DNA from: Lachnospiraceae bacterium
Lineage (GTDB): Bacteria; Bacteroidota; Bacteroidia; Bacteroidales; Muribaculaceae
Length of the DNA stretch: 35,570 nucleotides
Direction of reading: 5' to 3'
Assembly (NCBI GenBank): GCA_023663655.1
Contig: JAMPGZ010000001.1
Span: forward strand, 1 to 35,570
A model generated the notes under the pieces. The model saw nothing but the letters and a program-made list of their open reading frames with translations, was not told where the DNA came from and searched no databases. A program made the translations under genes and the position numbers. Position 1 is the first letter of the stretch. Each line of letters begins with the position of its first letter. Positions 8,626 to 15,570 of the stretch are shown here, piece by piece.

Positions 8626-8637
8626 TTACTGCCGCAT
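8626..8637 (-). CDS. tetQ leader peptide (MRQ)
   Basis: ATG-CGG-CAG-TAA on the minus strand encodes a three-residue peptide, the size of leader known for CTnDOT tetQ. It starts just after the predicted transcription start and precedes the two attenuator hairpins. Confidence 0.6.
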   Translation of the reverse strand: MRQ

Positions 8638-8645
8638 AATTACCA

Positions 8646-8675
8646 CAAATTTACAAAAAAAATATATCTAACAAA
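8646..8675 (-). promoter_or_regulatory. tetQ promoter
   Basis: On the minus strand, TTTG (8675-8672) and TAAATTTG (8653-8646) are 18 bases apart, a good Bacteroidetes -33/-7 pair. Transcription should start near 8640, giving a leader of about 130 bases before tetQ. Confidence 0.7.
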
Positions 8676-8710
8676 AGTGGGAGGATTTTTTTACTTTTTA
8701 TCGTCGGTTG

Positions 8711-8886
8711 TTTGACGGGAAGTTCAACTACATTGCCCGGCTGTTGCTGTTGGATTAGAAAAATCAGCAGGGAGATACCGCAAACTTGGCATAGACCGCC
8801 ATTTGGACTATGACAAGTTTTACCAGTATTCCATCATCACGCACTCCACAGCGATTGAAGGCTCTACCATTACGGAGAAAGTCTGA
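8711..8886 (+). pseudogene. Fic family protein, broken N-terminal fragment
   Basis: Two reading frames together give the N terminus of a Fic protein: 8711-8758 encodes FDGKFNYIARLLLLD, and 8758-8886 in a different frame encodes EKSAGRYRKLGIDRHLDYD and then KFYQYSIITHSTAIEGSTITE before a stop. The YSIITHSTAIEGSTITE segment is the inhibitory-helix/N-terminal signature of class II/III Fic AMP-transferases. The catalytic HPFxxGNGR motif is absent. It therefore has a frameshift near 8755 and a 3' truncation. It points away from tetQ and may be a leftover of the element that delivered the resistance gene. Confidence 0.72.
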
Positions 8887-8991
8887 AATCAAGCAAGGTT
8901 CAAATGTTTGAGATGTAAAAGTTAGTTGATATAATCTTTTGATTATCAGAACATAAATTCTGTACAGTTTCCTCAGGCTGATCATAAATTA

Positions 8992-9034
8992 AACAAGCCA
9001 ATTCGCAATAAATCTGCGAGTTGGCTTGTTTATT
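8992..9034. terminator. Strong rho-independent terminator
   Basis: Arms 8992-9007 and 9015-9030 form a 16-bp stem (AACAAGCCAATTCGCA against TGCGAGTTGGCTTGTT) with one G-T pair and a 7-base loop, followed by TATT. It lies 105 bases beyond the MBL gene stop, facing it, and after the Fic fragment. Confidence 0.75.
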
Positions 9035-9036
9035 AT

Positions 9037-9119
9037 CGCTATTTTGTCCTCCTATACAGGGGTTCAATATGTTATTTTCCTTACACTATGCATGGTTTTA
9101 TTCTCACTGCAAAATAGCG
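9037..9119. repeat. 10-bp perfect inverted repeat, 63 bases apart
   Basis: CGCTATTTTG at 9037-9046 is the exact reverse complement of CAAAATAGCG at 9110-9119. The enclosed DNA has no gene. It could be an element end or a regulatory pair. Confidence 0.4.
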
Positions 9120-9135
9120 TAATTTTTCAGAAATG

Positions 9136-9999
9136 TTATTTTAAATCTATGATCTCACCATCATCAGGAATTAAAAGTTTATCCTTGGATATTCCGGCAT
9201 GGTCTGCCTCGTTGCGGAGAATGCTACGGGTAGTCTGAGCGTGATCGACAGCCTCCAAATGAACGGCAATGAAACGACATTTGGCGGGGGCATCCTTAAT
9301 CATCGCAACCACGTCCTTCTCATTCATCAATATGGCGCCTAATTCAGGAGACAATTCCGGAACTATAGCACCGCCGGCATTGATCACAACCCAATCCGGC
9401 TGATACTTCTCTATGTTGGCATTGATTTCATCCGTCCACAGGCAGTCGCCCACGATATATACCGTAGGGCAGCCGTCAGCCTGAAGAACAAATCCTGAAA
9501 CCTCCCCCATCATTTCTTTAAGCTGACCACGCCCATGCTCACCGGAAGTGCGGTGGATTATGACATTATCTTCCTTTGTCATGTCGTTGATAACCTGAGT
9601 GTTCTTCAGCCCATAATCCTTATAATAGACCGTGCTGTCGGCAGGCTGTATATACAGCATCAGGGTATCAGCCATCGCAGTGGCGGCTGCCTGATCAAAG
9701 TGGTCAAAATGGGAGTGTGTCGCAAGGACAAAATCCACATCAGCCACCACATCTTCAACAGGCATCGTAAGGTGGACTGTCGGATTCTTGTTCACTCCGA
9801 TGATTGATATAAGCTCACCCTTTCCGGAGAGCATCGGGTCAACGAGTATAGTCTTACCGGCATAATCAAGTTTGACCGTAGCGTTGCGGATAAGCTGGAG
9901 CGTGTTATCCGCTGTCTCTGTTTTTGCGTCCTGTTCTCCGGCTTTGCCACAAGCCACAAGCATAAGGAACAATGGAAGAAAATAAATAATCTTTTTCAT
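9136..9999 (-). CDS. MBL-fold metallohydrolase, lipoprotein (UlaG-like)
   Basis: This 287-residue lipoprotein has signal MKKIIYFLPLFLMLVAC with lipid Cys17. It has a metallo-beta-lactamase fold: THSHFDHFD gives His95, His97, Asp99 and His100 for two metals, YIVGDCLW is the later metal-ligand Asp loop, and IAVHLEAVDH carries the last His ligands. The overall pattern (LIRNATVKLDYAGKTILVDP at the start) is of the UlaG/YtnP-like hydrolase branch; the substrate is unknown. Anchoring to the envelope suggests an extracytoplasmic substrate. It is transcribed alone, with the terminator at 8992-9030 downstream. A TAACTTTG box at 10051-10058 points the other way and has no gene. Confidence 0.87.
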   Translation of the reverse strand: MKKIIYFLPLFLMLVACGKAGEQDAKTETADNTLQLIRNATVKLDYAGKTILVDPMLSGKGELISIIGVNKNPTVHLTMPVEDVVADVDFVLATHSHFDHFDQAAATAMADTLMLYIQPADSTVYYKDYGLKNTQVINDMTKEDNVIIHRTSGEHGRGQLKEMMGEVSGFVLQADGCPTVYIVGDCLWTDEINANIEKYQPDWVVINAGGAIVPELSPELGAILMNEKDVVAMIKDAPAKCRFIAVHLEAVDHAQTTRSILRNEADHAGISKDKLLIPDDGEIIDLK

Positions 10000-10123
10000 A
10001 TTTTTAATTTGGTTTCATAAGCATTATGTTTCCGATCTTAGAAGGTGTTCTAACTTTGGAAATAATGCAAGGTTAAAAATGTATTGATACTGGCGATTTA
10101 TGTTAGGATGATAATGCACAGCA

Positions 10124-11110
10124 TCAATCATCAGGAAATGCCTCTTTGAGCCTTTGACATTCTTCGTCTGTTATCCATATCACACTGCCATGTTTTGGAT
10201 TGAATCTGTCATTGGGTTCCGTCACATATATTAGTTCAAGATTAATGAGATCATCGCTTTTGCAAAATTCAAATTCCTTATCGCGAAAGCAGTCATAGCA
10301 TAAAATCCATCCTCCCTCATACAGTGGATATGCAGTTGATCCCTCCGAGCGTTTTTCATTGGGTTGGAAATGACCGGGAAGCAATGACCATGTATTTTTG
10401 TCATGTATGTCAGTGAATACATATTGCCTGCGTTGGGTCTTGCCATTTCCCCATGTATTGAAAAACAGATGGTACATGTTATTTTCATCTTTCACTATAT
10501 CAGTATCTATGCTTGGACCATCATAGTCGAAAAGTGGCGCTGGATCTGTTTCAAGATTTGAGAACTCATCATCGGCATAAGAATAAAATACCTTGTCCAC
10601 TGGATATGGACCGGATTTATCAGAATGAAGAGAATAGTAAACCATATATCTGTTCACTGATGGATCATAAATTGTCTGTGGAGCCCATACCGCATTAGCC
10701 CACGCCGGATCACTTCCTGAGTACCGTTCAGGAAAATGCACCCTGCTATGCTCCCAATGAACAAGATCTTTTGATCGAAGCATCACTATACCTCTATTCG
10801 TCCATTTACCCTTGCTCATATCCATGTCAGTAAGCACCATCCTGAAGTATCCATCATTACCGCGTATGATATGAGGATCTCTGACTCCTCCGCTTATGCT
10901 TATAGAATCGCTGCCGATTACCGGTCTGTTGCCGTTAAGCGGTACAAATTTTATGCCGTCATCGCTAATTGCATAACGGACCTGTTGTCCTTCAGTGGTG
11001 TCGTCAGTGAAATAACTGAATAGATAATGCCCTTTCTCCATAGCATTGGTCGAAATAGACAGAATCATCAACATTCCATACAGCACCATGTTCATTACTT
11101 GTCTGCTCAT
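10124..11110 (-). CDS. Glycoside hydrolase family 43-like enzyme
   Basis: This 328-residue secreted protein has a signal peptide (MSRQVMNMVLYGMLMILSISTNA) and a five-bladed beta-propeller of GH43 type. Visible signatures are GGVRDPHIIRG (Asp78, likely catalytic base), NRGIVMLRSKDLVHWEHS, AVWAPQTIYDP and SIDTDIVKDENNMYHLFF. The likely acid is the Glu of KRSEGSTAYPLYE. GH43 enzymes remove arabinose or xylose from plant glycans. The subfamily cannot be set from sequence alone. There is no SusC/SusD pair nearby, so it is an isolated CAZyme gene. The 112 bases upstream show no clear promoter. Confidence 0.85.
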   Translation of the reverse strand: MSRQVMNMVLYGMLMILSISTNAMEKGHYLFSYFTDDTTEGQQVRYAISDDGIKFVPLNGNRPVIGSDSISISGGVRDPHIIRGNDGYFRMVLTDMDMSKGKWTNRGIVMLRSKDLVHWEHSRVHFPERYSGSDPAWANAVWAPQTIYDPSVNRYMVYYSLHSDKSGPYPVDKVFYSYADDEFSNLETDPAPLFDYDGPSIDTDIVKDENNMYHLFFNTWGNGKTQRRQYVFTDIHDKNTWSLLPGHFQPNEKRSEGSTAYPLYEGGWILCYDCFRDKEFEFCKSDDLINLELIYVTEPNDRFNPKHGSVIWITDEECQRLKEAFPDD

Positions 11111-11223
11111 AAAATAGTTAATTATTACTCATTTGTTATGCCTGTTCTGGATTTGTTTGGAAAATATCCCGCACGCGATTCGATTCCACTAAGTGCCGTC
11201 ACTTCATAAGAATTAATTCATTA

Positions 11224-11382
11224 TCAATACATTCTCGAAGCATCAAACACATTGTCGGGGTCATGTGCCGCCAGATCATCCGTCGGTTTTCCGAATAAAT
11301 GTCGAAGCGTCACGGCAATGCCATCGTTGATTGCAAGACTTTCGCCGGCAATCTCCTTCGGGATTATCGCGTATTTGGGATT
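11224..11382 (-). pseudogene. Sirtuin (SirTM-like), 3' fragment
   Basis: The last 52 codons of this frame (NPKYAIIPKEIAGESLAIND through FDASRMY) align without gaps to the last 52 residues of the intact sirtuin at 27764-28660, with 29 identities by hand count, including the identical stretch AIIPKEIA. Upstream of 11382 the similarity ends and the frame continues into unrelated AT-rich DNA, including a (TA) run near 11430. The Rossmann and catalytic parts are missing. At 56% identity it is a fragment of a different homologue, not a recent copy of the intact gene. Confidence 0.8.
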
Positions 11383-11498
11383 TCTATCTTGTTTTCCACA
11401 ATTGTCTGTTTTTGATGTTTGTATATATATATAACGCGTCAAAACATCAAAACTGACTACCAAAACGGCATCCATTTATACCATTTTGATAACCGCAG

Positions 11499-12422
11499 TC
11501 AAGAAAAGCCCTCTCTATTCATCTCCTCAATATAAGATGAGATTGTTTTGCCAGTCTGCTGTTTGAAAAAACGCATGAGATGGTTAGGTGCGGAAAATCC
11601 CAATTTCAATGCTATCTCCTTTACGGGCAATCCGGAAAACAAAAGGTCGCTCTTCACTTCCTGAAGGAGCCTTTGCTTGAGAAGATGCACGGCAGTGACA
11701 CCAAACTCATTCTCTACAGCCTTGTTAAGTGCCACGCGACTTATGCCTATCATTGCCGCATAGTCATTTACCCTCTGCTTTTTACGGATATTCTTTTCGA
11801 GAAGCTCCTTATAAACGAAAGCGAAGTTATTGACCGGCATACGCATTGATAGATTAAACCGGGCGGCATAATACCGGTTGAGCCGCAGGAGAAATTCGTA
11901 AAGCACAGCCACAATCATGTGATAGCTGTCGGCAATAGGATTGAGCAGTTCCTGTTTTATTTTGCCGAGTGTGTCAGTAAAATTCAGGATCTCCTGTTCC
12001 GGCATCCGGAAATAGGTCGGATGCTCATTCTGATAGCAATACAGCAAGCGGTACATGAATTGCTTATCAGATATGAAATTATATATGAACTCTTCCTGAA
12101 AAATAAGAAATGTGTAGTCAAGATCGGCAATATCAGCATGCCATTCCTGCCGTTGGTAAGGAGATATTATCAATAAACTATTGTCTGTCAGTTGATGTTT
12201 CTCTCCATTGACTATAACATAACCGTTGGCTTTGCGGAAAAAGAAAAACTCAAAGAAGTCGGTCTTATAGTTGCTGTACAGATTAAACCAGCTTTCACGC
12301 TCTGAGCTTTCCGCCGTATTGAGCAGAAAGTCAACACCACACGCGCTTTTAGAGTATCTCAGCAATGATATGTGCTCCTCTTTGGGCGAAGAGTATATGC
12401 CTACCCTATTTTTCTTTTCCAT
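11499..12422 (-). CDS. AraC family transcriptional regulator
   Basis: This 307-residue protein has an N-terminal cupin-like sensor (about 1-190, with GYVIVNGEKHQLTDNSLLIISP) and a C-terminal AraC DNA-binding domain (about 210-300: RVNDYAAMIGISRVALNKAVENEFG for the first helix-turn-helix and PVKEIALKLGFSAPNHLMRFF for the second, ending in KQQTGKTISSY). Bacteroidales regulators of this shape usually control a neighbouring operon. The nearest candidates are the NTF2-like gene upstream and the radical SAM remnant, all on the same strand. The effector is unknown. Confidence 0.88.
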   Translation of the reverse strand: MEKKNRVGIYSSPKEEHISLLRYSKSACGVDFLLNTAESSERESWFNLYSNYKTDFFEFFFFRKANGYVIVNGEKHQLTDNSLLIISPYQRQEWHADIADLDYTFLIFQEEFIYNFISDKQFMYRLLYCYQNEHPTYFRMPEQEILNFTDTLGKIKQELLNPIADSYHMIVAVLYEFLLRLNRYYAARFNLSMRMPVNNFAFVYKELLEKNIRKKQRVNDYAAMIGISRVALNKAVENEFGVTAVHLLKQRLLQEVKSDLLFSGLPVKEIALKLGFSAPNHLMRFFKQQTGKTISSYIEEMNREGFS

Positions 12423-12579
12423 ATATTATATGACAGATGAATCTTGCAAATGTTTATTTAATCTTTTGTCAATATTATAATTAGCCACTATAAATTTACT
12501 AATTCCGCCCAAGATTAACAAGACAATCAGTCATTAAAAAAACTAAGAGGCTGTTTAATAATATAGGTTGACGCGTGGT

Positions 12580-12622
12580 CGGCTACTCTTTGAGCGACGC
12601 GAAAAGCACCAAAGAGTAGCCG
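12580..12622. repeat. Perfect 13-bp inverted repeat / hairpin
   Basis: CGGCTACTCTTTG (12580-12592) pairs exactly with CAAAGAGTAGCCG (12610-12622) around a 17-base loop. AT-rich flanks (AATATAGG and TATTATACC) extend the symmetry imperfectly. It lies 38 bases beyond the stop of the NTF2-like gene and can serve as its terminator or be an insertion-sequence end; AGGCTGTTTAATAA just outside resembles some IS termini. Confidence 0.5.
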
Positions 12623-12660
12623 AATCGATTATATTATACCTTGTTTGCACTCCCGGACTG

Positions 12661-13140
12661 TCACACTACTTCCTCAGCTTTTCCAAAGTTCATGTCCATA
12701 GGACGGATGAACGACCATGTGGAGTGAACAACGTGCCATTCTCCGTCAGCTTCCTTATTATACACCTCTATACAGTTGTAAGCCATGTCGATTAGCGTAG
12801 TTTTTGCATATAACTGATAGGTCAGCACTCCCATCGACATATCATCCGAGAACTGTACTCTGGGATTTTTGAAGTCATAGCTGTCAGCGAAGAGTTTACC
12901 CTCAATCGTTGCGAGCACCTTCTCTATCTCCTCGTGGCTGTCTATACGTTCTGTGACAACAGCGTCAAAGTATGTGAAGTTGTGTCGCGACCACAGTTGG
13001 TCATAGCCGGATGTATCCCCGTTGAACCATTTGTTCAATGCGGCTTTTTCAAGTCCGATGATGTGTTGTGCAAGCATTTCCTGTTCCTTGCTGTCATAGC
13101 GCCATACGGCATCTTTTGATTTCTCCATATTATTTACCAT
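12661..13140 (-). CDS. NTF2-like (SnoaL/DUF4440-type) protein
   Basis: This 159-residue protein has a single NTF2-like fold. It starts with a helix (EQEMLAQHIIGLEKAALNKWFNGDTSGYDQLW), then FTYFDAVVTERIDSHEEIEKVL, paired strands MGVLTYQLYAKTTLID and NCIEVYNKEADGEWHVVHSTWSFIRP. Such small cone-shaped proteins bind or isomerise small molecules, and many have no known substrate. There is no signal peptide. The first Met is at 13140, with a second possible start at 13128. It follows the radical SAM remnant, with which it shares the promoter at 13485-13492. Confidence 0.75.
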   Translation of the reverse strand: MVNNMEKSKDAVWRYDSKEQEMLAQHIIGLEKAALNKWFNGDTSGYDQLWSRHNFTYFDAVVTERIDSHEEIEKVLATIEGKLFADSYDFKNPRVQFSDDMSMGVLTYQLYAKTTLIDMAYNCIEVYNKEADGEWHVVHSTWSFIRPMDMNFGKAEEVV

Positions 13141-13182
13141 TTTAACTTTTAATCTATTAATATGTACATATTCAAAAACATC

Positions 13183-13444
13183 TCATTTGTTTTTTCCCAA
13201 TATTTTGCCTGATTCAGTTTTAATCACTTCCTCGTGATGGAAATATGCACCGTAATTTACCTCATTGGCATCGCACCATTCACATATCGCCTTGTCATTG
13301 GCAATCAGTTCCGTTCTGTCGCCTTCTAAACGCTTCATAAAAATATTTGTAGGCATGAGGACAGCCTACATACGGATTTATGGCAAAACGCCCTATCTTA
13401 GATGCGGTCAGATAATCCTTAGTCTGGATTTCCTTTACTTCCAT
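13183..13444 (-). pseudogene. Radical SAM protein (SPL-like), broken N terminus
   Basis: From ATG 13444 the minus strand encodes MEVKEIQTKDYLTASKIGRF followed by AINPYVGCPHAYKYFY, clearly the N terminus of a radical SAM family in which the motif is GCPHACKYCYA. Here the second and third cluster cysteines are changed to Tyr (TAC) and Phe (TTT), so a 4Fe-4S cluster could not form. A frameshift follows: the ancestral continuation FMKR reappears in another frame from 13341 and runs to TGA 13183-13185 (ending GKILGKNK). The family length is about 270-300 residues, so most is lost. Confidence 0.65.
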
Positions 13445-13484
13445 TGATCCAATTCAGTATATTGTTACTATTCTATTCAACGTG

Positions 13485-13492
13485 CAAAGTTA
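13485..13492 (-). promoter_or_regulatory. -7 element upstream of the radical SAM remnant and NTF2-like gene
   Basis: The minus strand reads TAACTTTG, 41 bases before ATG 13444. No convincing -33 box. Confidence 0.5.
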
Positions 13493-13615
13493 ATAACAAA
13501 CTCAACAGAAACGATAGCACAAAACGTGACAACAATAGAACAATAAAGGACTCTTAAATAAACGAGTAAACAAACCTATGCGACAACATATTCCACAATG
13601 CATAACAACCGGTAT

Positions 13616-13730
13616 TATCATATAATCAGCATTATTATATAATCAGCATCATATATTGGTATCCGACAAAAATAAAAAACCTATATACCCCACACCTATA
13701 GTATAGTATAGCATAGCATAGCATCGCATA
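13616..13730. repeat. Short AT-rich tandem repeats
   Basis: Around 13616-13650, ATATAATCAGCAT occurs twice at a 17-base period. At 13696-13730 seven five-base units follow one another (CTATA, GTATA twice, GCATA twice, GCATC, GCATA). The whole stretch 13493-13790 is AT-rich, without a credible gene. Confidence 0.7.
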
Positions 13731-13790
13731 TTACATAAAAAGCAAACCTATAGTTGCAACATATCTCCACCACAAAACACAAAAGAACCC

Positions 13791-13980
13791 ACAAAACCGC
13801 CAACAACAAAACGGTCAGTATGACCGTAAGAGATCAGCCCAGTATGTAGCGTCAGCGGAATGCTGGGTTTAATGTGGCAAAATAAAAATCCAAGCTCTGA
13901 AAGAGCGACACAAAAACAAGCCGAGCAACAACAATGCGACATATTGCCCGAATGAGCCAAACTATGTTGTCAACCAATGC
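13791..13980. repeat. Long direct repeat, copy 1 (about 190 bp)
   Basis: Begins ACAAAACCGCCAAC and ends near TGTTGTCAACCA. Contains the hairpins ACGGTC-AGTAT-GACCGT (13811-13827) and GCTC-TGAAA-GAGC (13894-13906) and a CCCAG/CTGGG inverted pair. Copies 2 and 3 are nearly identical. Confidence 0.9.
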
Positions 13981-13995
13981 CATGAAACGGCAATG

Positions 13996-14187
13996 CAATC
14001 ATAGCCGCCACAACACATAGCCTATAATGTCTGAAAGACACCACAATCATAGCCGCCACGACACATAGCCTATAGTGCCTGAAAGACACCTCAATCATAG
14101 CCGCAACGACACATAGCCTATAGTGCCTGAAAGACACCACAATCATAGCCGCCACGACACATAGCCTATAATGTCTGAAAGACACTG
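13996..14187. repeat. Four tandem copies of a 48-bp unit
   Basis: Exact 48-base period, units starting at 13996, 14044, 14092 and 14140. Each unit begins CAATCATAGCCGCMAC, continues ACACATAGCCTATA and ends in a hairpin of the form GTC-TGAAA-GAC (or its GCC variant). Because 48 is a multiple of 3, the minus strand stays open as a 16-residue repeat; this is not taken as a gene. Confidence 0.92.
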
Positions 14188-14280
14188 CCTATGAATAACC
14201 GTGGTACAGTAAGCCGCAGGCGACCTGTGCCCGGAAAACCACACCCCCAAATGCACTCTGCAAAGAGTGCCCCTAAAAAA
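14168..14280. repeat. About 110-bp unit B, copy 1
   Basis: Order of parts: GTC-TGAAA-GAC hairpin, TGCCTATGAATAACCGTGG, GCCGCAGGCGACCTGTGCCC, then the hairpin GCACTCT-GCAA-AGAGTGC (14253-14270) and CCCCTAAAAAA. Other copies lie at about 14611-14730, 14731-14842 and 15118-15231. Confidence 0.85.
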
Positions 14281-14326
14281 ACGGTGCACACAACAACGTA
14301 CAGCGGAGATTACATCAACATAAATC

Positions 14327-14516
14327 ACAAAACCGCCAACAACAAAACGGTCAGTATGACCGTAAGAGATCAGCCCAGTATGTAGCGTCAGCGGAATGCT
14401 GGGTTTAATGTGGCAAAATAAAAATCCAAGCTCTGAAAGAGCGACACAAAAACAAGCCGAGCAACAGCAATGCAACATATTGCCCGGATGAGCCGAATCA
14501 TGTTGTCAACCAATAC
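14327..14516. repeat. Long direct repeat, copy 2
   Basis: Second copy of the unit at 13791-13980, 536 bases downstream. It is preceded by a 47-base leader (ACGGTGCACACAACAAC to ACATAAATC) that also precedes copy 3 but not copy 1. Confidence 0.9.
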
Positions 14517-14610
14517 CGTGAAACGACAATACATCTGCCGCCACAGATCTGTGAAAACGCCACAAATGTCTGAAAGACACTGCAATCATAGCCGCCACGA
14601 GATAGAGCCT

Positions 14611-14842
14611 ATAATGTCTGAAAGACACTGCCTATGAATAACCGTGGTACATGGAGCCGCAGGCGACCTGTGCCCGGAAAGCCACACCCCCAAATGCACT
14701 CTGCAAGAGTGCCCCTGAAAAAACACCACAAACGCCTGGAAGGCAGTGCCTACGAATAACCGTGGTACAGGGAGCCGCAGGCGACCTGTGCCCGGAATGC
14801 CACAAACTCCGAACGCACTCTGCAAAGAGTGCCCCTAAAAAA
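14611..14842. repeat. Unit B, copies 2 and 3 in tandem
   Basis: Copy 2 carries GCACTC-TGCAA-GAGTGC (14696-14712), one base shorter than in copy 1 yet still perfectly paired. Copy 3 starts with GCC-TGGAA-GGC (14734-14744) in place of the usual GTC-TGAAA-GAC hairpin. Confidence 0.85.
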
Positions 14843-14887
14843 CGGTGCACACAACAACTTACAGCGGAGATTGCATCAACATAAACC

Positions 14888-15077
14888 ACAAAACCGCCAA
14901 CTACAAAACGGTCAGTATGACCGTAAGAGATTAGCCCAGTATGTAGCGTCAGCGGAATGCTGGGTTTAATGTGGCAAAATAAAAATCCAAGCTCTGAAAG
15001 AGCGACACAAAAACAAGCCGAGCAACAGCAATGCAACATATTGCCCGGATGAGCCAAACTATGTTGTCAACCAATGC
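14888..15077. repeat. Long direct repeat, copy 3
   Basis: Third copy, 561 bases after copy 2, followed by an 8-bp hairpin CAATGCCG-TGCAA-CGGCATTG (15072-15092). Confidence 0.9.
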
Positions 15078-15117
15078 CGTGCAACGGCATTGCAATCGCC
15101 ACCACGAGATAGAGCCC

Positions 15118-15420
15118 ATAATGTCTGAAAGACACTGCCTATGAATAACCGTGGTACATGGAGCCGCAGGCGACCTGTGCCCGGAATGCCACATACGCAA
15201 AATGCACTCTGCAAAGAGTGCCCCTGAAAAACGCCATAACCGGATCGAAAAAGAAAAAACCTGAAAGGTTAATCTTTGGGTAGCCGTGCGCCGAGCCAAA
15301 GGCGAGACGCATGGAAAGATGCGAAAAAACAATCGAATCTGAAAGATTCATCTTGCTCTGAATGCAGAATGCAAAACGCCCACGGAAAAACTATACAAAT
15401 GCCGTGAAACGGCATTGCAA
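15118..15420. repeat. Unit B copy 4 and a run of TGAAA-loop hairpins
   Basis: After unit B (to 15231) come AACC-TGAAA-GGTT (15258-15270), GCAT-GGAAAG-ATGC (15309-15322), GAATC-TGAAA-GATTC (15335-15349) and AATGCCG-TGAAA-CGGCATT (15398-15416). No protein-coding signal is credible in 13451-15600, although long open frames occur by chance in the GC-richer repeats. Confidence 0.8.
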
Positions 15421-15570
15421 TCGTAGCACCGCCACGAGGCGAAGCCGAGGCGCGGTGAAAGCCGGCACAAACAAACGGGCATCGAAGATGTCCGACAACA
15501 CCCTCAACCCCACCGAAAAAAAATCACACAGGTGGGATAAAAAGTGGGTAAATCCCCTCCATCCATACAC

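Noticed and set aside
10051-10058. TAACTTTG on the plus strand as a promoter
   Set aside because: It has no plus-strand gene downstream; it may be chance in AT-rich DNA.
13970-14185. Minus-strand open frame with a 16-residue tandem repeat (VSFRHYRLCVVAAMIV)
   Set aside because: It follows only because the 48-bp repeat is a multiple of 3. It has no ribosome site or promoter, and the hairpins explain the conserved bases better than codons do.
13791-15237. Possible CRISPR array
   Set aside because: Repeats are too long and nested, there are no unique spacers of uniform length, and no cas genes.
14143-15351. Several minus-strand frames of 60-140 codons with shared Cys- and His-rich text
   Set aside because: They are translations of the repeat units and overlap each other in different frames; none has a start signal.
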